64,000 bases of DNA from Acidobacteriota bacterium (GCA_029861955.1 JAOTYK010000003.1:89643-153642), one strand, 5' to 3'. Positions 44,401 to 53,397 are shown, numbered from the stretch's first letter. Made by a program: numbers and translations. The notes: generated by a model from the letters alone, not told the origin.

Positions 44401-44697
44401 GCAGGCGCATTCGGTTGCAGCGAGCTTATCTGCGCCGAGCCGACGCCCTCCGTCGCCGTGGACAACTTGACGGTGGATCGATCCGCGCAGGAACTGCAGT
44501 TCGATTGGAGCAGCGCGGGTGCCGTCTTCGGCTATCACGTGTTGCACTCCGCGAACGCCAACTTCTCGGGCGACGTGGACTTGACGGGCCGTACCAACGT
44601 GTCGTCGTTGACCGTCCCGGGTGGTACGTCGCGCACACCCGACCTGTCTTACTTCCAGGTGCGCTCGGTCAATGTGTGTCACCAGGAGTCGCCTTGA
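41482..44697 (+). CDS. Secreted zinc metalloprotease (HEWGH) with P-domain, last gene of the operon
   Basis: The 1071-aa paralogue of the 12358 gene has a signal peptide (MNMRLPVIALVLTLSVPAGYAA) and an FTP-like propeptide (QWKLVFRLEVDGVRVENARL). The zinc site is HEWGH at 421-425 with probable third ligand E440 in SESYGDM, the same 15-residue spacing as in its paralogue. A CARDB-like block (GNGVMDPGETIELP), a P-domain (about 857-973; DLIVELSSPEGTTVRLHDE) and the terminal module ending NVCHQESP follow. The ATG at 41482 has GGAGG at good spacing and overlaps the previous stop. Its 3' end overlaps the convergent sulfatase-TPR gene by 29 bp. Confidence 0.9.
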   Translation: MNMRLPVIALVLTLSVPAGYAAGVRQESPLDAYSRVRAGGRIAIAPVQTEERVADWKTYVDPRTGMPTLASGRGIQWFTDETITLDRLESKARGFLAERGWSVPMVRDDEASSQMRKDQWKLVFRLEVDGVRVENARLDFVVHNSRLVMFGSTNWKRPKVRGIPQIDPQTASRALGTYLDGRTAELVPDGDPELTLVAVEEDGLSHRLIWRLRYRDPNGPAEWVGEVDAHTARVDAFYDDAHYAGVRGGVIPEQPDGDCAAGGCELDDFPMPFADWTESGGPNGYTDSYGNFACFDSAASFDTTLVGQYVELNDNCGSLLETAGCDGSVQLGVKQGENCDIDPFGSPGNTSAARTAYYHANRVAEVARFYNPGNSWLQGRVTLNSNWNGTCNASYGGGGIYVYRQSATCANSGEIQSVVTHEWGHGYDQNDGGSWDSTSESYGDMVAMFASRQSCFATGLFLDGSPCTGYGDTCLSCTGFRDHDWAMRTANTPATPQGFVQDNCNPGGSSQSPCGGSVHCESYPIDEAMWDLAVRDLPASGIDPDSAWQLAERLWYSSRVGSGGDIYNCALPASDSCGAGTWYQQLRVADDDDADLSNGTPHAAEIYAAFARHNIACGAPGDPENQSTSSCPAFTTPVTNLTTLPGGTSVSWTPVAGAQEYIVYRGDLGCQRQQVAAAVVAAPTTSWVDSVGDPDVTRYYRVAAVGSNPVCHSPVSNCEASPIGPRLQMNAHRLIEAGVHTNGNGVMDPGETIELPVTLFNGGLVGAVNVHGRLRVVDASQGRVIEPVADWADIAVDTELESNAPYFEVTLFNDGIACGDTIDLELEMNADGASTRSTRFDFTLGEVDREFFESANETMSRFNTSPILSTMEITEDTVIGDLDVSVAITHTIPGDLIVELSSPEGTTVRLHDESPGSGGINTTYDLLTSPDGPGTMADFNGESLSGTWTLSVQNTQFGGGNGTFNNWTLHVSSAGAFGCSELICAEPTPSVAVDNLTVDRSAQELQFDWSSAGAVFGYHVLHSANANFSGDVDLTGRTNVSSLTVPGGTSRTPDLSYFQVRSVNVCHQESP

Positions 44698-46516
44698 GTC
44701 GTCTGAGGGCCTCGGTGACGTCCGCGGCGAAGGGGTTCAGGCGGAGCGCCTCCTTGAAGTGCGCGATCGCCGCCTCCTTGCGTCCACGCATGAGTTCGAG
44801 GACGCCGCGTTCGGCGGAGATGTCGGGGTCCGCCACGCCGGCATCGCCGGCTCTTTCCAGTACGCTTCGCGCCGCCTCGTGGCGGTTCGTGGAGACAAGC
44901 AGCGACGCGAAGTTCAGGTAGGCGTCCGCGCGCCGCGGGTTCAGCCGCAACGTGGTCTCGTAGTGTTCGCCCGCCTCGCCTAGAGCCTCGGGACGATGGG
45001 CGGATTCCGCTGCCAGCGCGTTGGCCAGGTTGAAATGCACGAGATCGTCGTCCGCGTGCCTCGTCAGGGCATCCCGCGCGGCGGAGACAGCGGCGGCCGG
45101 TTGGCCCGCGCCCAACAACGCCGACACCAGAGCCAGTCGCGCCTGTAGGTTCCCCGGGTTCTCTTCAAGCACGCCACGAAGAGGCTCGATCGCGTCCTGA
45201 GGGCGACGCCGCTGGATCGCCTCCCGGGACTTTTCGAGGACACCAAGCAGCACGATCCCGTCCTTCGGGTCGAGCGACGCGTCACCCGATGCTCCGGACG
45301 CATAGCCCAAGGAGGCAAGCCTCATCCTTCGCTCCGCGGAGAGGGAGTCCTGCTTCGCCTCGGTCTTCGTGGCACCTTCCCGTCGCAGCGACTCCAGCAT
45401 CCGCCGCGCTCTCGGCCGCACGGTCCCGAGGTTCTTCTCTTGAGCCGGGTCCGTGGAAAGATCGTAAACCTCCGGGCGCGGCGCATCGATGGTCACGAGG
45501 TCCCCACGAACGAGTCCGCGCAGCGGTGCCCAATCATACGCAAGTGCGGGGAACAGCGTCTCCATCTCATAGCCCGGGTCCTTCCACTTCTTGTTCCGTA
45601 GCAGTGGCACCAGACTCTTTCCGTCGACCTCCTTCGGAGTTTCGATCTTCAGCAGATCCAGCAGCGTCGGCATCACGTCGACCAGCCCGACCCGTTCGCC
45701 CACGACACGGCCTACCGGGATCCCGGGGCCGTTGACGATCAACGGGACGCGCTGGGTACTCTGATAAAGGAACACACCGTGGGACGCCTCGCCGTGCTCG
45801 CCGAGACTCTCGCCGTGATCCCCGGCGATCACCACCAACGAGCCTGGAAGTTCTCCCAGCAAGCGGCCGATCGCGGCGTCCATGAACGCGATCTCACCGT
45901 CGTACGGGCGACCCCTGAACTGTGCGTCATACGGCGGTGGCGGAACATAGGGCAGGTGCGGATCGAAATAGTGGACCCACAGGAAGAACGGTGGTTTGAG
46001 TTTCGGTAGATGTTCAAAGACGGCGGCGTTGGTCTGAGACGCCGCACGCTCCTCGTAGTTGAACGCCTCGCGTCGCCCGACGCGTACCCGGTCGTCGTAA
46101 ATCCGGAACCCGCGCGCCAGACCGACTCGTCGGTCGAGGACAACCGATGAGACGAAGGCCGCCGTGTCGTAGCCGGCTCTTGAGAGCGACTCCGCCAGGA
46201 GTGGAACGTCGGAGGGCAGAAGATGAAGGGCGTTGTCCCGGGCCCCGTGTCGGCGTGGTACGAGGCCACTCATCAGGCTGGCGTGAGCGGGGACCGTCAG
46301 GGGAGCGGGGGACTGCGCCCGTTCGAAGCGCACACCGTTTCTTGCCAGAGTATCGAGGTTGGGCGTCTTGACGCCCTCCGCGCCGTAACACCCCAGGTGA
46401 TCAGCGCGCGTGGTATCGAGCGTAATAAGTACGACGTTCGGTGGATGGCCCTCGCCTTGCGCTGGGGGAGCACCCAACAGCAGGAGGAGTAGTCCTATGC
46501 AAGCACGAAAAGCCAT
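44669..46516 (-). CDS. Sulfatase/alkaline-phosphatase-superfamily protein fused to TPR repeats
   Basis: The 615-aa protein has a signal peptide (MAFRACIGLLLLLLGAPPAQG). The sulfatase fold shows NVVLITLDTTRADHLGCYG (metal ligand D34), LTVPAHASLMSG (nucleophile position is Thr74, not the Cys or Ser needed for formylglycine), DPHLPYVPP and GDHGESLGEHG. The last ~200 residues are TPR repeats. Without the C/S-x-P-x-R motif it is unlikely to be a classical sulfatase; a phosphoryl-transfer role similar to phosphoglycerol transferases is possible. It starts 9 bp after the stop of the 2139-aa gene with AGGTGG directly before the ATG, so the two form an operon. Confidence 0.88.
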   Translation of the reverse strand: MAFRACIGLLLLLLGAPPAQGEGHPPNVVLITLDTTRADHLGCYGAEGVKTPNLDTLARNGVRFERAQSPAPLTVPAHASLMSGLVPRRHGARDNALHLLPSDVPLLAESLSRAGYDTAAFVSSVVLDRRVGLARGFRIYDDRVRVGRREAFNYEERAASQTNAAVFEHLPKLKPPFFLWVHYFDPHLPYVPPPPYDAQFRGRPYDGEIAFMDAAIGRLLGELPGSLVVIAGDHGESLGEHGEASHGVFLYQSTQRVPLIVNGPGIPVGRVVGERVGLVDVMPTLLDLLKIETPKEVDGKSLVPLLRNKKWKDPGYEMETLFPALAYDWAPLRGLVRGDLVTIDAPRPEVYDLSTDPAQEKNLGTVRPRARRMLESLRREGATKTEAKQDSLSAERRMRLASLGYASGASGDASLDPKDGIVLLGVLEKSREAIQRRRPQDAIEPLRGVLEENPGNLQARLALVSALLGAGQPAAAVSAARDALTRHADDDLVHFNLANALAAESAHRPEALGEAGEHYETTLRLNPRRADAYLNFASLLVSTNRHEAARSVLERAGDAGVADPDISAERGVLELMRGRKEAAIAHFKEALRLNPFAADVTEALRRLKATPGDTH

Positions 46517-46525
46517 CCACCTATC

Positions 46526-49500
46526 TTAGTCGCAGACTCCATCGGATGTGTCGTCCGAGGCCACGCCGCACAGACCCACGGCATTCCAACTCCGCGATCC
46601 CGCACTGCTCGAACCGGCGCTGCCGGCCGCCCCATCCTGGTTGACCCAGTGCATGATGAACCACACGTCGTCGCCAACGTGGGTCACGGTGGCTGCGGGA
46701 CCGGACCCGGCGTCGCAGCCTGAATCGACCGCACCCAGGTAACCGCTGTAGTCTCCGATATTCCCGTAAAGCACCACGGCGTGATCGGCAGAACACGTCG
46801 CGCTGTCGAAAGTGAAGTCGATCTCGTCAGGCGCCACGCCTTTCGTCAGTCGCAGACCTATCCCAACGATGTCATCGGCGACAGGGGGCGCCGGCGGGAC
46901 AAATGTCGAGCAACCGAGATCACATTCGATCCCAGTTGCTGTCAGAACAGCGTTAGCGAGCTGGGCGACACCACCGCCACCGGCCTCACGTACTCGCAAC
47001 TTGTATGCTCCCGGGCCGGCCGCATTGTAGATCGAGGTCACGTCGTAGGGCTGCGCGTCGGCGGCGCCGAACGGTTTCACGACAGTGTAGCCGCTGCCGT
47101 CCCAGAGGCTGATCTGCGCGTTGGCGGTCCAGCTACCGGCGGTCGTCGGTTCCACGATAGTGAGCGTCGTGCCGGAGATCTGCGCGTCCATCTTGCAAGG
47201 GCCACTGGCCTCTTCTTCGAGCCCGATCTGATACTGGCCGGGCCCGCCGTTCGGGTTGCCGTAGATCGCAAGCAGGTCGTAAGGGTTCGCGGCGACCTCG
47301 TCGAAGTCCTTCAGCGTAAGGTTGAATCCCTGCGGCGTTCGGATGTAGACACGGGTGCACTGCGTGACCTTCTCGTGTGTCAACGAGGTCCAGTCCAGGT
47401 CGACGGAGACCGCATCGTTGGGATCCGTGATGAGCGTGCTCAGCGTTGAAAGCACCGACGAGTTTTCCGCGATCAGCGGATCCGTGTCCTGGGTGGCGAC
47501 TTCCTGCGGTGTCAAATTGGTGTAGTTCTGGTTGAACGTCAGGCTGACGTCGTTCGCAGGTGCGGCCGTCGTCATCGACGGCGACAGATCCGTCACCGAA
47601 CTTTCGTCACTTGCCACGATCGGGTCCGTCACCTGGGTGGCGGGTTCCGGAACGCCCGGCCCGCCGACGGCCACGCTGAACGCCGCACGCTTGTCGGGAT
47701 GACTGGTCGCGTTGTCGGTGATGTTCTCGACATCGAAGACGATGTCGTCGATGCACACCGCACCGGCATCGACGCCGAACTGGTAGCTCGCCGTCGCCGT
47801 CGCCCCTGCCGCCGAGATCGTTCCGAAATTCGCCCCTGGACTAGAGATCGACGCCGCCAGCGGCGTGGCGACTCCCGTCGCCAGGTCGGCGGTCGTGTTG
47901 ACGGCGCTGGAGACACTCGAGTTGCGCAGAGTCACATCGACCGACCACGTTTCGGTCGGTTCGACAAGAAGATCGCCGTCGCCGCAGACCTCAACCAGGT
48001 TGCCCGCGGAGTCGAAGACCACGCCACATCCAGTGTCCGCGTTCACGGCACTGTCACATTCAAGCTCGACGATGTTGGTCAGGCTGACGTTGTCCAGCCC
48101 GTAACCGCCATCGGTGCTGATCCCGTAGACGGCGGAGTTCATCGAGCCGAATCGCCACCGGACACGAACCAGGTCGCCGGGGGTGAGCCCGGTGATCGCG
48201 CCGCCGACGCTGGTCCAGTTGACGACACCCTGGTCAAACTGGTTAAAGACGTCTTCGCCTTCTTCCGGTCGTTCCGTTTCACAGGGGAAGCCGAACTCGG
48301 TGCCGTTGCACAACGGGTTGCAGTACAGATTCCAGATCAGCGATCCGTCGTAGGGAAGCGTCGAGAGTTTCTGCCAACTTCCGCCGTTGACCTGGTAGTC
48401 CACAACGACTCCGTCGAGCCGGAACGTGCCGGTCCACGCGAACAGGTATTCGTGATCGAAGCTGAGGGTCGTGGACGTAGCGCCCACCTTGAACACCGGC
48501 GAATACAAAATCGAGTCGTTGAGATCGCTGTAGGTTCCGTTGGGGAACGAGTCCGCCGGATCCTGCCACAGGAAGTAGCCGCCTCCGGGATTGCCACCGG
48601 ACGCATCCCAGAAGAACTCGTCCACGTAGGGGCTGCAGGTCAGGCCACCGATGTCGGTCGAGGTGCGATCTTTGTCGCCGGGGCCGACCTCGTGGTGGAA
48701 GCCCGCCGGGTCGGCGCTGAAGTTCTCCGAAAACGTGATCGTGCCGGGAAGATCGTTGAGATCCAGAATCAGCGTGAACTCCTGAGGTTGGCTGGCTCCG
48801 GCGAAGCCGTCGGCCGAGATCAACACCTGAAACGTCGCGGTGGGTGGCGCCGTGGGATCGGCACACTCGGCCTGATCGGCGATCTTGAAGGTAAACGGAT
48901 CGCTGACGAGGTTGTTCGTCGCGGTGCCACCGTTTGCCAGGACGGTACCGAACGAGGCGCTGTCCTTGATCACGCAGTCCACGTTAGGATCGTCGGTCGC
49001 GATCGTTACGCTGGCATTCACCAGATCTTGACTGGTGTTGTTTCTAATTCGCAGTGAGACATCGACCGTCTCGTTGCGGTCGGCAAAGTCGTCGCTGTCA
49101 CCGTTGTCGGTCAAGGCGACCACGCCCTCGCTGACGACGTCGCCGCCGGAGCAGACCAGGCCGGCAAGCGCGACCTCGGCGGAAGGATCGTCGAGATGGG
49201 TCAGCGAGAAGACGTCGGACGGAATGACGAGCAGGGTGCCGTCATTCTCGTTCGCCCCGTCGCCCGTCGAGTAGGGTAACGTCGTCGAGAAGTACGGGCC
49301 GGGCCCGACCAGCACGATGGTCTCGCTGTCGCCGGTTCCAAGCGAACGTACGGTGACGCGAACCGATCCGCCTGCTGCCGGGGCCATCACATTGATTCCG
49401 AGATCGTCGCCCGGGCACTGCAGATAAGAATACTGATCGAAACTCACGACCGCCGCGGGTGTGGCGCAGGTTCCGAGCTGTTCCTCGGCGTGATACTGGT

Positions 49501-52500
49501 CGTAGACGAACTGCATATCATCGAGAGAGAGACCTGCAGTCGACGGCGTCGCTTCGGGGTCCGTTCCGTAGTCGGCGTCGTACACCTCGACGGCCCAACG
49601 CCACTGAAGACCGGACTCTGCTAGTTTTGGCGCACCACCGAAGCCAGTGCCGTCCAGGTTCTGCGGAGGTTCAGCAGAATCCCATGGTGTCGCACTCTCC
49701 CAACCTGTGTTGGCGTAGGCGAAGTAGCCGAAGAAGAACGAGTACAGGCTGTCGACCTCGTTGACCGCCGGCGTGGCGACGCCCAGGTAGTCGTCGTCCC
49801 AGAACATGCCCATCACCATCGCCGTATCGGTTCCGGAAATCATGTCCGAGCGATAGAACCATTCGGCGTACTGCCAGTCGAAGAACCACGGTTGTCCGTT
49901 GCCGGCGTTCCCGGTGTTCGCCGGAGAGAAGATTGGCGAGTAAAGCACGTCGTCTGTGATCGTGTCATTGGTCGTATTGAACGTTCCGCAGACACCGGAG
50001 TCTGGGTTGCTCATCATCGCGTCGGTTCCACCGACGTCGCACGACATCGACGGGTGATCGGTGCGAGTCTCGCTTCCGCAACCGCTGCCGTGTATCCAGG
50101 GAGCCTCGATGGTGTTGACGAATGTCGTCACGGCGCAACCATCGGAGAACATGCAGGTATAGTTGTTTACGTAGCGGTCGTTAACGAACCCGGCAGCTCC
50201 GCCTTCGAAGTTCCAGCACTCAGATTCGCGTACGATGTTGTCGTCACCCTGTAGCACCTGGACCTGAGTCAGAACCTGCGGCGCAGTGAACCCGTCGGCA
50301 ATCGACGTCACAGTCAGGTTGAAATCATTCTCGGTCAGCCGCAATCCGCCTGCATCGATGCTTGGGTCGATGTAAAGATTGAACACCGGTCCGCTGAGTT
50401 CGCCCGGCTCCAGTGATCCGATATAGACGTTGGGGTTGAAAATCGTCACCTTGCTCGCGGCGGGGCCGGTGATCGATAGCGTCGCATCGAGGTCTGTGAG
50501 TGGGTCAGCAGTCAAGGGGTTAAAGACCCCAAACGTGTAGGCGATGTACTCACCGCCATCGAGGTACTCGCGATAGAGTTCCGTTCCTTCGCCTCCCTCG
50601 CAGCCGCCATCGGTCAGGTAGCCGCCGTCGTCGAGACGGGTGCTGCACGTCGCCGCGACGTTGCGGGCCTGGTCGTCATGGCCGCCATGGGGATCGAGGT
50701 AGGTCGCCGTGATCGTCTCGCCGTCGCTCACGTTGAGCGTGCCGTCGTCGACCGCGCCGGCGGCGTCCGACACGATGAGGGTGGTCATCCAGGTCGTGCA
50801 GTCGGGGCCGGCGCAATCCGATCCCACCCAGTTCACGGCCGGGACGGTCTCGGAATCACCACCCGTCGTCGTCATCGTGGTCTGGGCCGACACCGTGGCC
50901 GCATCCATCGCCGTCGAATCGGTCACCGTGATGTCCAGTGAATCGTTACAGGACACCGTTCCCTTTGAGACCTGTAGCGTCGAGTCGACGCTACAGGATG
51001 GGAACCGGAAGTTGCCGATGTGGGTGCCCCAGTTGAAGTTGCCACCATCGGAGTACTGTCCGAGGTACCAGAACGTACAGCCGTCCGGATCCACCGCCAT
51101 GCCGGTGTAGTCACCCCAGCGGTCGCAGCTGCCGCCACAACCCGAGCCGTCGGTGTAATTGCCGAGCCCGGCCCGCTGGAGGGTTTCGGCTTGCAGCGTC
51201 CCGGCGGCATCGCCGAATTCTCGCCCGGTGACCCACACTCCTGCGTAGGAGGCGTCACCGGACTTGGTGTAACCGATCGCGATGTTGTTGTTGCGGTCGA
51301 CGGCAAGATCCGGGAAGTAGCGATACTCGTCCGCGGTACCGTAGGCGCCGCCGATCTGCTGCTGCTCCAGGACCGGCGAGGGTCCAGAGACATCGATCTG
51401 GATCCAGTCGAGGCAGCTCTCGGAACTGCCACCGCCGAGGTCGCAGGCGACATTGCGTGTGGTCCACAGGCGGCCGTCGCGATATTCGGCGTCGAGCCAC
51501 TTTGCCGATCCCGTGTCGTTGGGCGCACCGCCACCGAGCTCGGTGGCCTGGGGTGGAACGCCGTTGAACGCGGCCTCAGCCACGTCTCCGTAAACGGTCG
51601 GGGCCTGGGAGAAGGGGTTGTCCCAGCGCCAGATGCGTGTATTCCCCCCGGCGTCGTGAGAGACGAAGTGATGGGGCGTTCCGGGAGCCGGCCAGCCGCC
51701 GGAGGTGAAGCCGCGGATCTTGACGGGTTGGGCGGTGAAGAAGATCGTGCCGAGACTGGCCTCGGCGACGGCGATCGGATTGCCGGCGTAGAGTGCGTCG
51801 CGATCGACGGCGAAGACGCGAGTGTGGTTGAACGAGTTGGCACCGTCATTGAACATGTTGCCGGAGATGTAGATCTCGTCCAGCCCGATACCCATGTGGG
51901 GAAAATCGACCCACTCGGTCGTCGAGTTGGCATCGGCGCGGAACCCCGCGCGGTGCCAGGCACCGGTCGGATCGTTAGTTGCGGATGCGGCAAGACACAG
52001 GTACGTCGTCGTTCCTGCCGTCTCCACGACGGTCATCCCGCCCATCACGAAGCGGTCGTTGGCCTCGTCGTAGTCGACGTAGACGTCGAATACGCCGTCG
52101 CAATTCGGGACGCCGCTGAAAAACGTGTCCAGGTCGATCTCCGCGATCAGCGGTGTACCGGTCTTGTCCCAGACCCGGTACCGCGTGTTCACGATGGCTA
52201 CCAGGTGACTGGGGCCCGCGGTCATGATCGGGTCCGGCGGGACACTGGTGAAGTTTGAGGGAATGGCGTCGAACGACACACCGTCGCTGACCGGCGCGTG
52301 GCTCGTATTCACCGTCGCTAGCTGTGCGTCGGGCGTAGCCGGAGAGCTCTCGGCCAACTGCTTGAGGGTGATGTAGTCATTCAGGGTCATACCGGACAGC
52401 GGGTGGTACTCGGAGGCCGGCTCGTTGTGGGACTCGTCGGCTTTCGGCGGCGTGGTCCGTGCGTTGATGTCGAGGTCCAGGTCCCGCAGATCGATGGTCG

Positions 52501-52945
52501 AGATCGGGTAGGTCGTCTCCCGGACGATGTACTCGATCTCCTCAATCGGCGGCCGGGGAACGCGAGTGCCGTTAATAAGGTTATTCCCGTAGTTGCTGTT
52601 GGAGGCGTTGGGGATCTGCACCGATCCGGCCACCTGGCGGGCTTTCCAGAGCTCCAGCTGTTCGTGGGCCAGGGCGGTGATCGGTCGGTAGCCCGGGAGC
52701 CAACGGCCCCAGGTCAGATCGGAGGCGGGCACTTTCGCCAGGGATTCGACGGTCGCCTCGCCGGGACGGCGGATCGGAGCCTCTGCCAGTTTCAGCGCAT
52801 GTCGCCCACTGCCCGGAACGGACGGTTCCAGCCTGGAATAGGGCTTTTCGGTGCCGTCCGTCGCGCAGTCGCTGTCGTCCGCTGCAGTCGGAATCCATGG
52901 CATCGACAGGACAAGAAGGGTTGCGATCCAGGGCCAGCCACGCAT
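46526..52945 (-). CDS. 2139-aa secreted mosaic protein of unknown function
   Basis: A signal peptide (MRGWPWIATLLVLSMPWIPTAADD) opens the protein. Residues about 200-650 look like a beta-propeller (MTAGPSHLVAIVNTRY, DRWGDYTGMAVDPDGCTFWYLG, IGNFRFPSC). Ig-like and CARDB-like blocks follow (about 650-1400). A jelly-roll block lies around 1408-1615 (ENFSADPAGFHHEV, LSFDHEYLFAWTG). A region with WTSLTHEKVTQCTRVYI and two similar DLLAIYG / DVTSIYN units occupies about 1815-2015. The final ~110 residues (ATCSADHAVVLYGN, DDTSDGVCD) match the C-terminal module of the three CRTAC1 proteins. No catalytic motif was seen, so an adhesin or structural surface role is possible. The ribosome site GAGGAGA precedes the ATG. 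Confidence 0.85.
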   Translation of the reverse strand: MRGWPWIATLLVLSMPWIPTAADDSDCATDGTEKPYSRLEPSVPGSGRHALKLAEAPIRRPGEATVESLAKVPASDLTWGRWLPGYRPITALAHEQLELWKARQVAGSVQIPNASNSNYGNNLINGTRVPRPPIEEIEYIVRETTYPISTIDLRDLDLDINARTTPPKADESHNEPASEYHPLSGMTLNDYITLKQLAESSPATPDAQLATVNTSHAPVSDGVSFDAIPSNFTSVPPDPIMTAGPSHLVAIVNTRYRVWDKTGTPLIAEIDLDTFFSGVPNCDGVFDVYVDYDEANDRFVMGGMTVVETAGTTTYLCLAASATNDPTGAWHRAGFRADANSTTEWVDFPHMGIGLDEIYISGNMFNDGANSFNHTRVFAVDRDALYAGNPIAVAEASLGTIFFTAQPVKIRGFTSGGWPAPGTPHHFVSHDAGGNTRIWRWDNPFSQAPTVYGDVAEAAFNGVPPQATELGGGAPNDTGSAKWLDAEYRDGRLWTTRNVACDLGGGSSESCLDWIQIDVSGPSPVLEQQQIGGAYGTADEYRYFPDLAVDRNNNIAIGYTKSGDASYAGVWVTGREFGDAAGTLQAETLQRAGLGNYTDGSGCGGSCDRWGDYTGMAVDPDGCTFWYLGQYSDGGNFNWGTHIGNFRFPSCSVDSTLQVSKGTVSCNDSLDITVTDSTAMDAATVSAQTTMTTTGGDSETVPAVNWVGSDCAGPDCTTWMTTLIVSDAAGAVDDGTLNVSDGETITATYLDPHGGHDDQARNVAATCSTRLDDGGYLTDGGCEGGEGTELYREYLDGGEYIAYTFGVFNPLTADPLTDLDATLSITGPAASKVTIFNPNVYIGSLEPGELSGPVFNLYIDPSIDAGGLRLTENDFNLTVTSIADGFTAPQVLTQVQVLQGDDNIVRESECWNFEGGAAGFVNDRYVNNYTCMFSDGCAVTTFVNTIEAPWIHGSGCGSETRTDHPSMSCDVGGTDAMMSNPDSGVCGTFNTTNDTITDDVLYSPIFSPANTGNAGNGQPWFFDWQYAEWFYRSDMISGTDTAMVMGMFWDDDYLGVATPAVNEVDSLYSFFFGYFAYANTGWESATPWDSAEPPQNLDGTGFGGAPKLAESGLQWRWAVEVYDADYGTDPEATPSTAGLSLDDMQFVYDQYHAEEQLGTCATPAAVVSFDQYSYLQCPGDDLGINVMAPAAGGSVRVTVRSLGTGDSETIVLVGPGPYFSTTLPYSTGDGANENDGTLLVIPSDVFSLTHLDDPSAEVALAGLVCSGGDVVSEGVVALTDNGDSDDFADRNETVDVSLRIRNNTSQDLVNASVTIATDDPNVDCVIKDSASFGTVLANGGTATNNLVSDPFTFKIADQAECADPTAPPTATFQVLISADGFAGASQPQEFTLILDLNDLPGTITFSENFSADPAGFHHEVGPGDKDRTSTDIGGLTCSPYVDEFFWDASGGNPGGGYFLWQDPADSFPNGTYSDLNDSILYSPVFKVGATSTTLSFDHEYLFAWTGTFRLDGVVVDYQVNGGSWQKLSTLPYDGSLIWNLYCNPLCNGTEFGFPCETERPEEGEDVFNQFDQGVVNWTSVGGAITGLTPGDLVRVRWRFGSMNSAVYGISTDGGYGLDNVSLTNIVELECDSAVNADTGCGVVFDSAGNLVEVCGDGDLLVEPTETWSVDVTLRNSSVSSAVNTTADLATGVATPLAASISSPGANFGTISAAGATATASYQFGVDAGAVCIDDIVFDVENITDNATSHPDKRAAFSVAVGGPGVPEPATQVTDPIVASDESSVTDLSPSMTTAAPANDVSLTFNQNYTNLTPQEVATQDTDPLIAENSSVLSTLSTLITDPNDAVSVDLDWTSLTHEKVTQCTRVYIRTPQGFNLTLKDFDEVAANPYDLLAIYGNPNGGPGQYQIGLEEEASGPCKMDAQISGTTLTIVEPTTAGSWTANAQISLWDGSGYTVVKPFGAADAQPYDVTSIYNAAGPGAYKLRVREAGGGGVAQLANAVLTATGIECDLGCSTFVPPAPPVADDIVGIGLRLTKGVAPDEIDFTFDSATCSADHAVVLYGNIGDYSGYLGAVDSGCDAGSGPAATVTHVGDDVWFIMHWVNQDGAAGSAGSSSAGSRSWNAVGLCGVASDDTSDGVCD

Positions 52946-53090
52946 GTCGATCTCTCCTCGGTTTGGGCCGTCGCACGAACGTCGCCCCGGGCAGAGCGGA
53001 CTCCGCAGACCCCTACTTTGTACGACACCGCCTAACGGCGGCCCATCAGGAAAACCCGCCGAAATTGAAAGAAAAACCCCTACGGGAGAC

Positions 53091-53162
53091 GGAAAAGGGG
53101 GCAGGAAAAGGGGACAGATTTATTTTCCCGCGGAGCGGAAAATAAATCTGTCCCCTTTTCCT
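53091..53162. repeat. Palindromic AAAAGGGGACAGATTTATTT repeat, copy B
   Basis: Positions 53103-53128 and 53137-53162 form a perfect 26-bp inverted repeat with an 8-nt loop CGCGGAGC. An imperfect direct copy of the outer end (GGAAAAGGGGGCAGG, from 53091) precedes it, as in copy A. The right end lies 5 bp from the stop codon (TAG, minus strand, 53168-53170) of a decayed TPR-like frame. Confidence 0.9.
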
Positions 53163-53167
53163 CTTTT

Positions 53168-53278
53168 CTATCGGGCGAGGGCCTTGGCGCGTTGGATGAG
53201 TCGGGGTTCGACGAAGTCCGCCGTTTGCCAGATCCTCAGGGCGTTCCTGGCGTGGGCCTCCGCGTCCGAGAGCCAGCA
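53168..53278 (-). pseudogene. Remnant of a C-terminal TPR-like helix pair
   Basis: The last ~36 residues of a minus-strand open frame (SDAEAHARNALRIWQTADF, then RLIQRAKALAR and stop) have the A-x-x-x-A-x-x-I-W pattern of TPR tails, as at the ends of kinase-TPR proteins. Upstream of them the frame looks non-coding. The stop sits 5 bp from repeat copy B, as for other genes flanked by the repeat. The match is short and could be chance. Confidence 0.3.
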
Positions 53279-53282
53279 TCGC

Positions 53283-53397
53283 GCCGCCGCCGGTTGGGGC
53301 ACGCCGCTGTACGACGTTCTTCGATCCACCGACAGCACGGACTTTGGCACGCCGACCTGTGTCGAGTCTGATGACGGGATCGACACCGTCGCGACGG
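53283..53397 (+). pseudogene. Remnant of a secreted-protein C-terminal FN3-type module
   Basis: The plus-strand frame reads LYDVLRSTDSTDFGTPTCV followed by ESDDGIDTVA. This is the same pattern as YDILRSVDPTDFLNATC near the end of the S8 protease at 23411. No start, signal peptide or continuation to the N-x-C-G end is present, and the frame becomes unrelated after about 53400. It is best read as the debris of a deleted gene of the protease/CRTAC1 type. Confidence 0.6.

Noticed and set aside
51020..52258. Plus-strand open frame of 412 aa opposite the 2139-aa gene
   Set aside because: It is antisense to a continuous secreted mosaic protein with signal peptide and recognisable blocks, and its own translation has no domain pattern.
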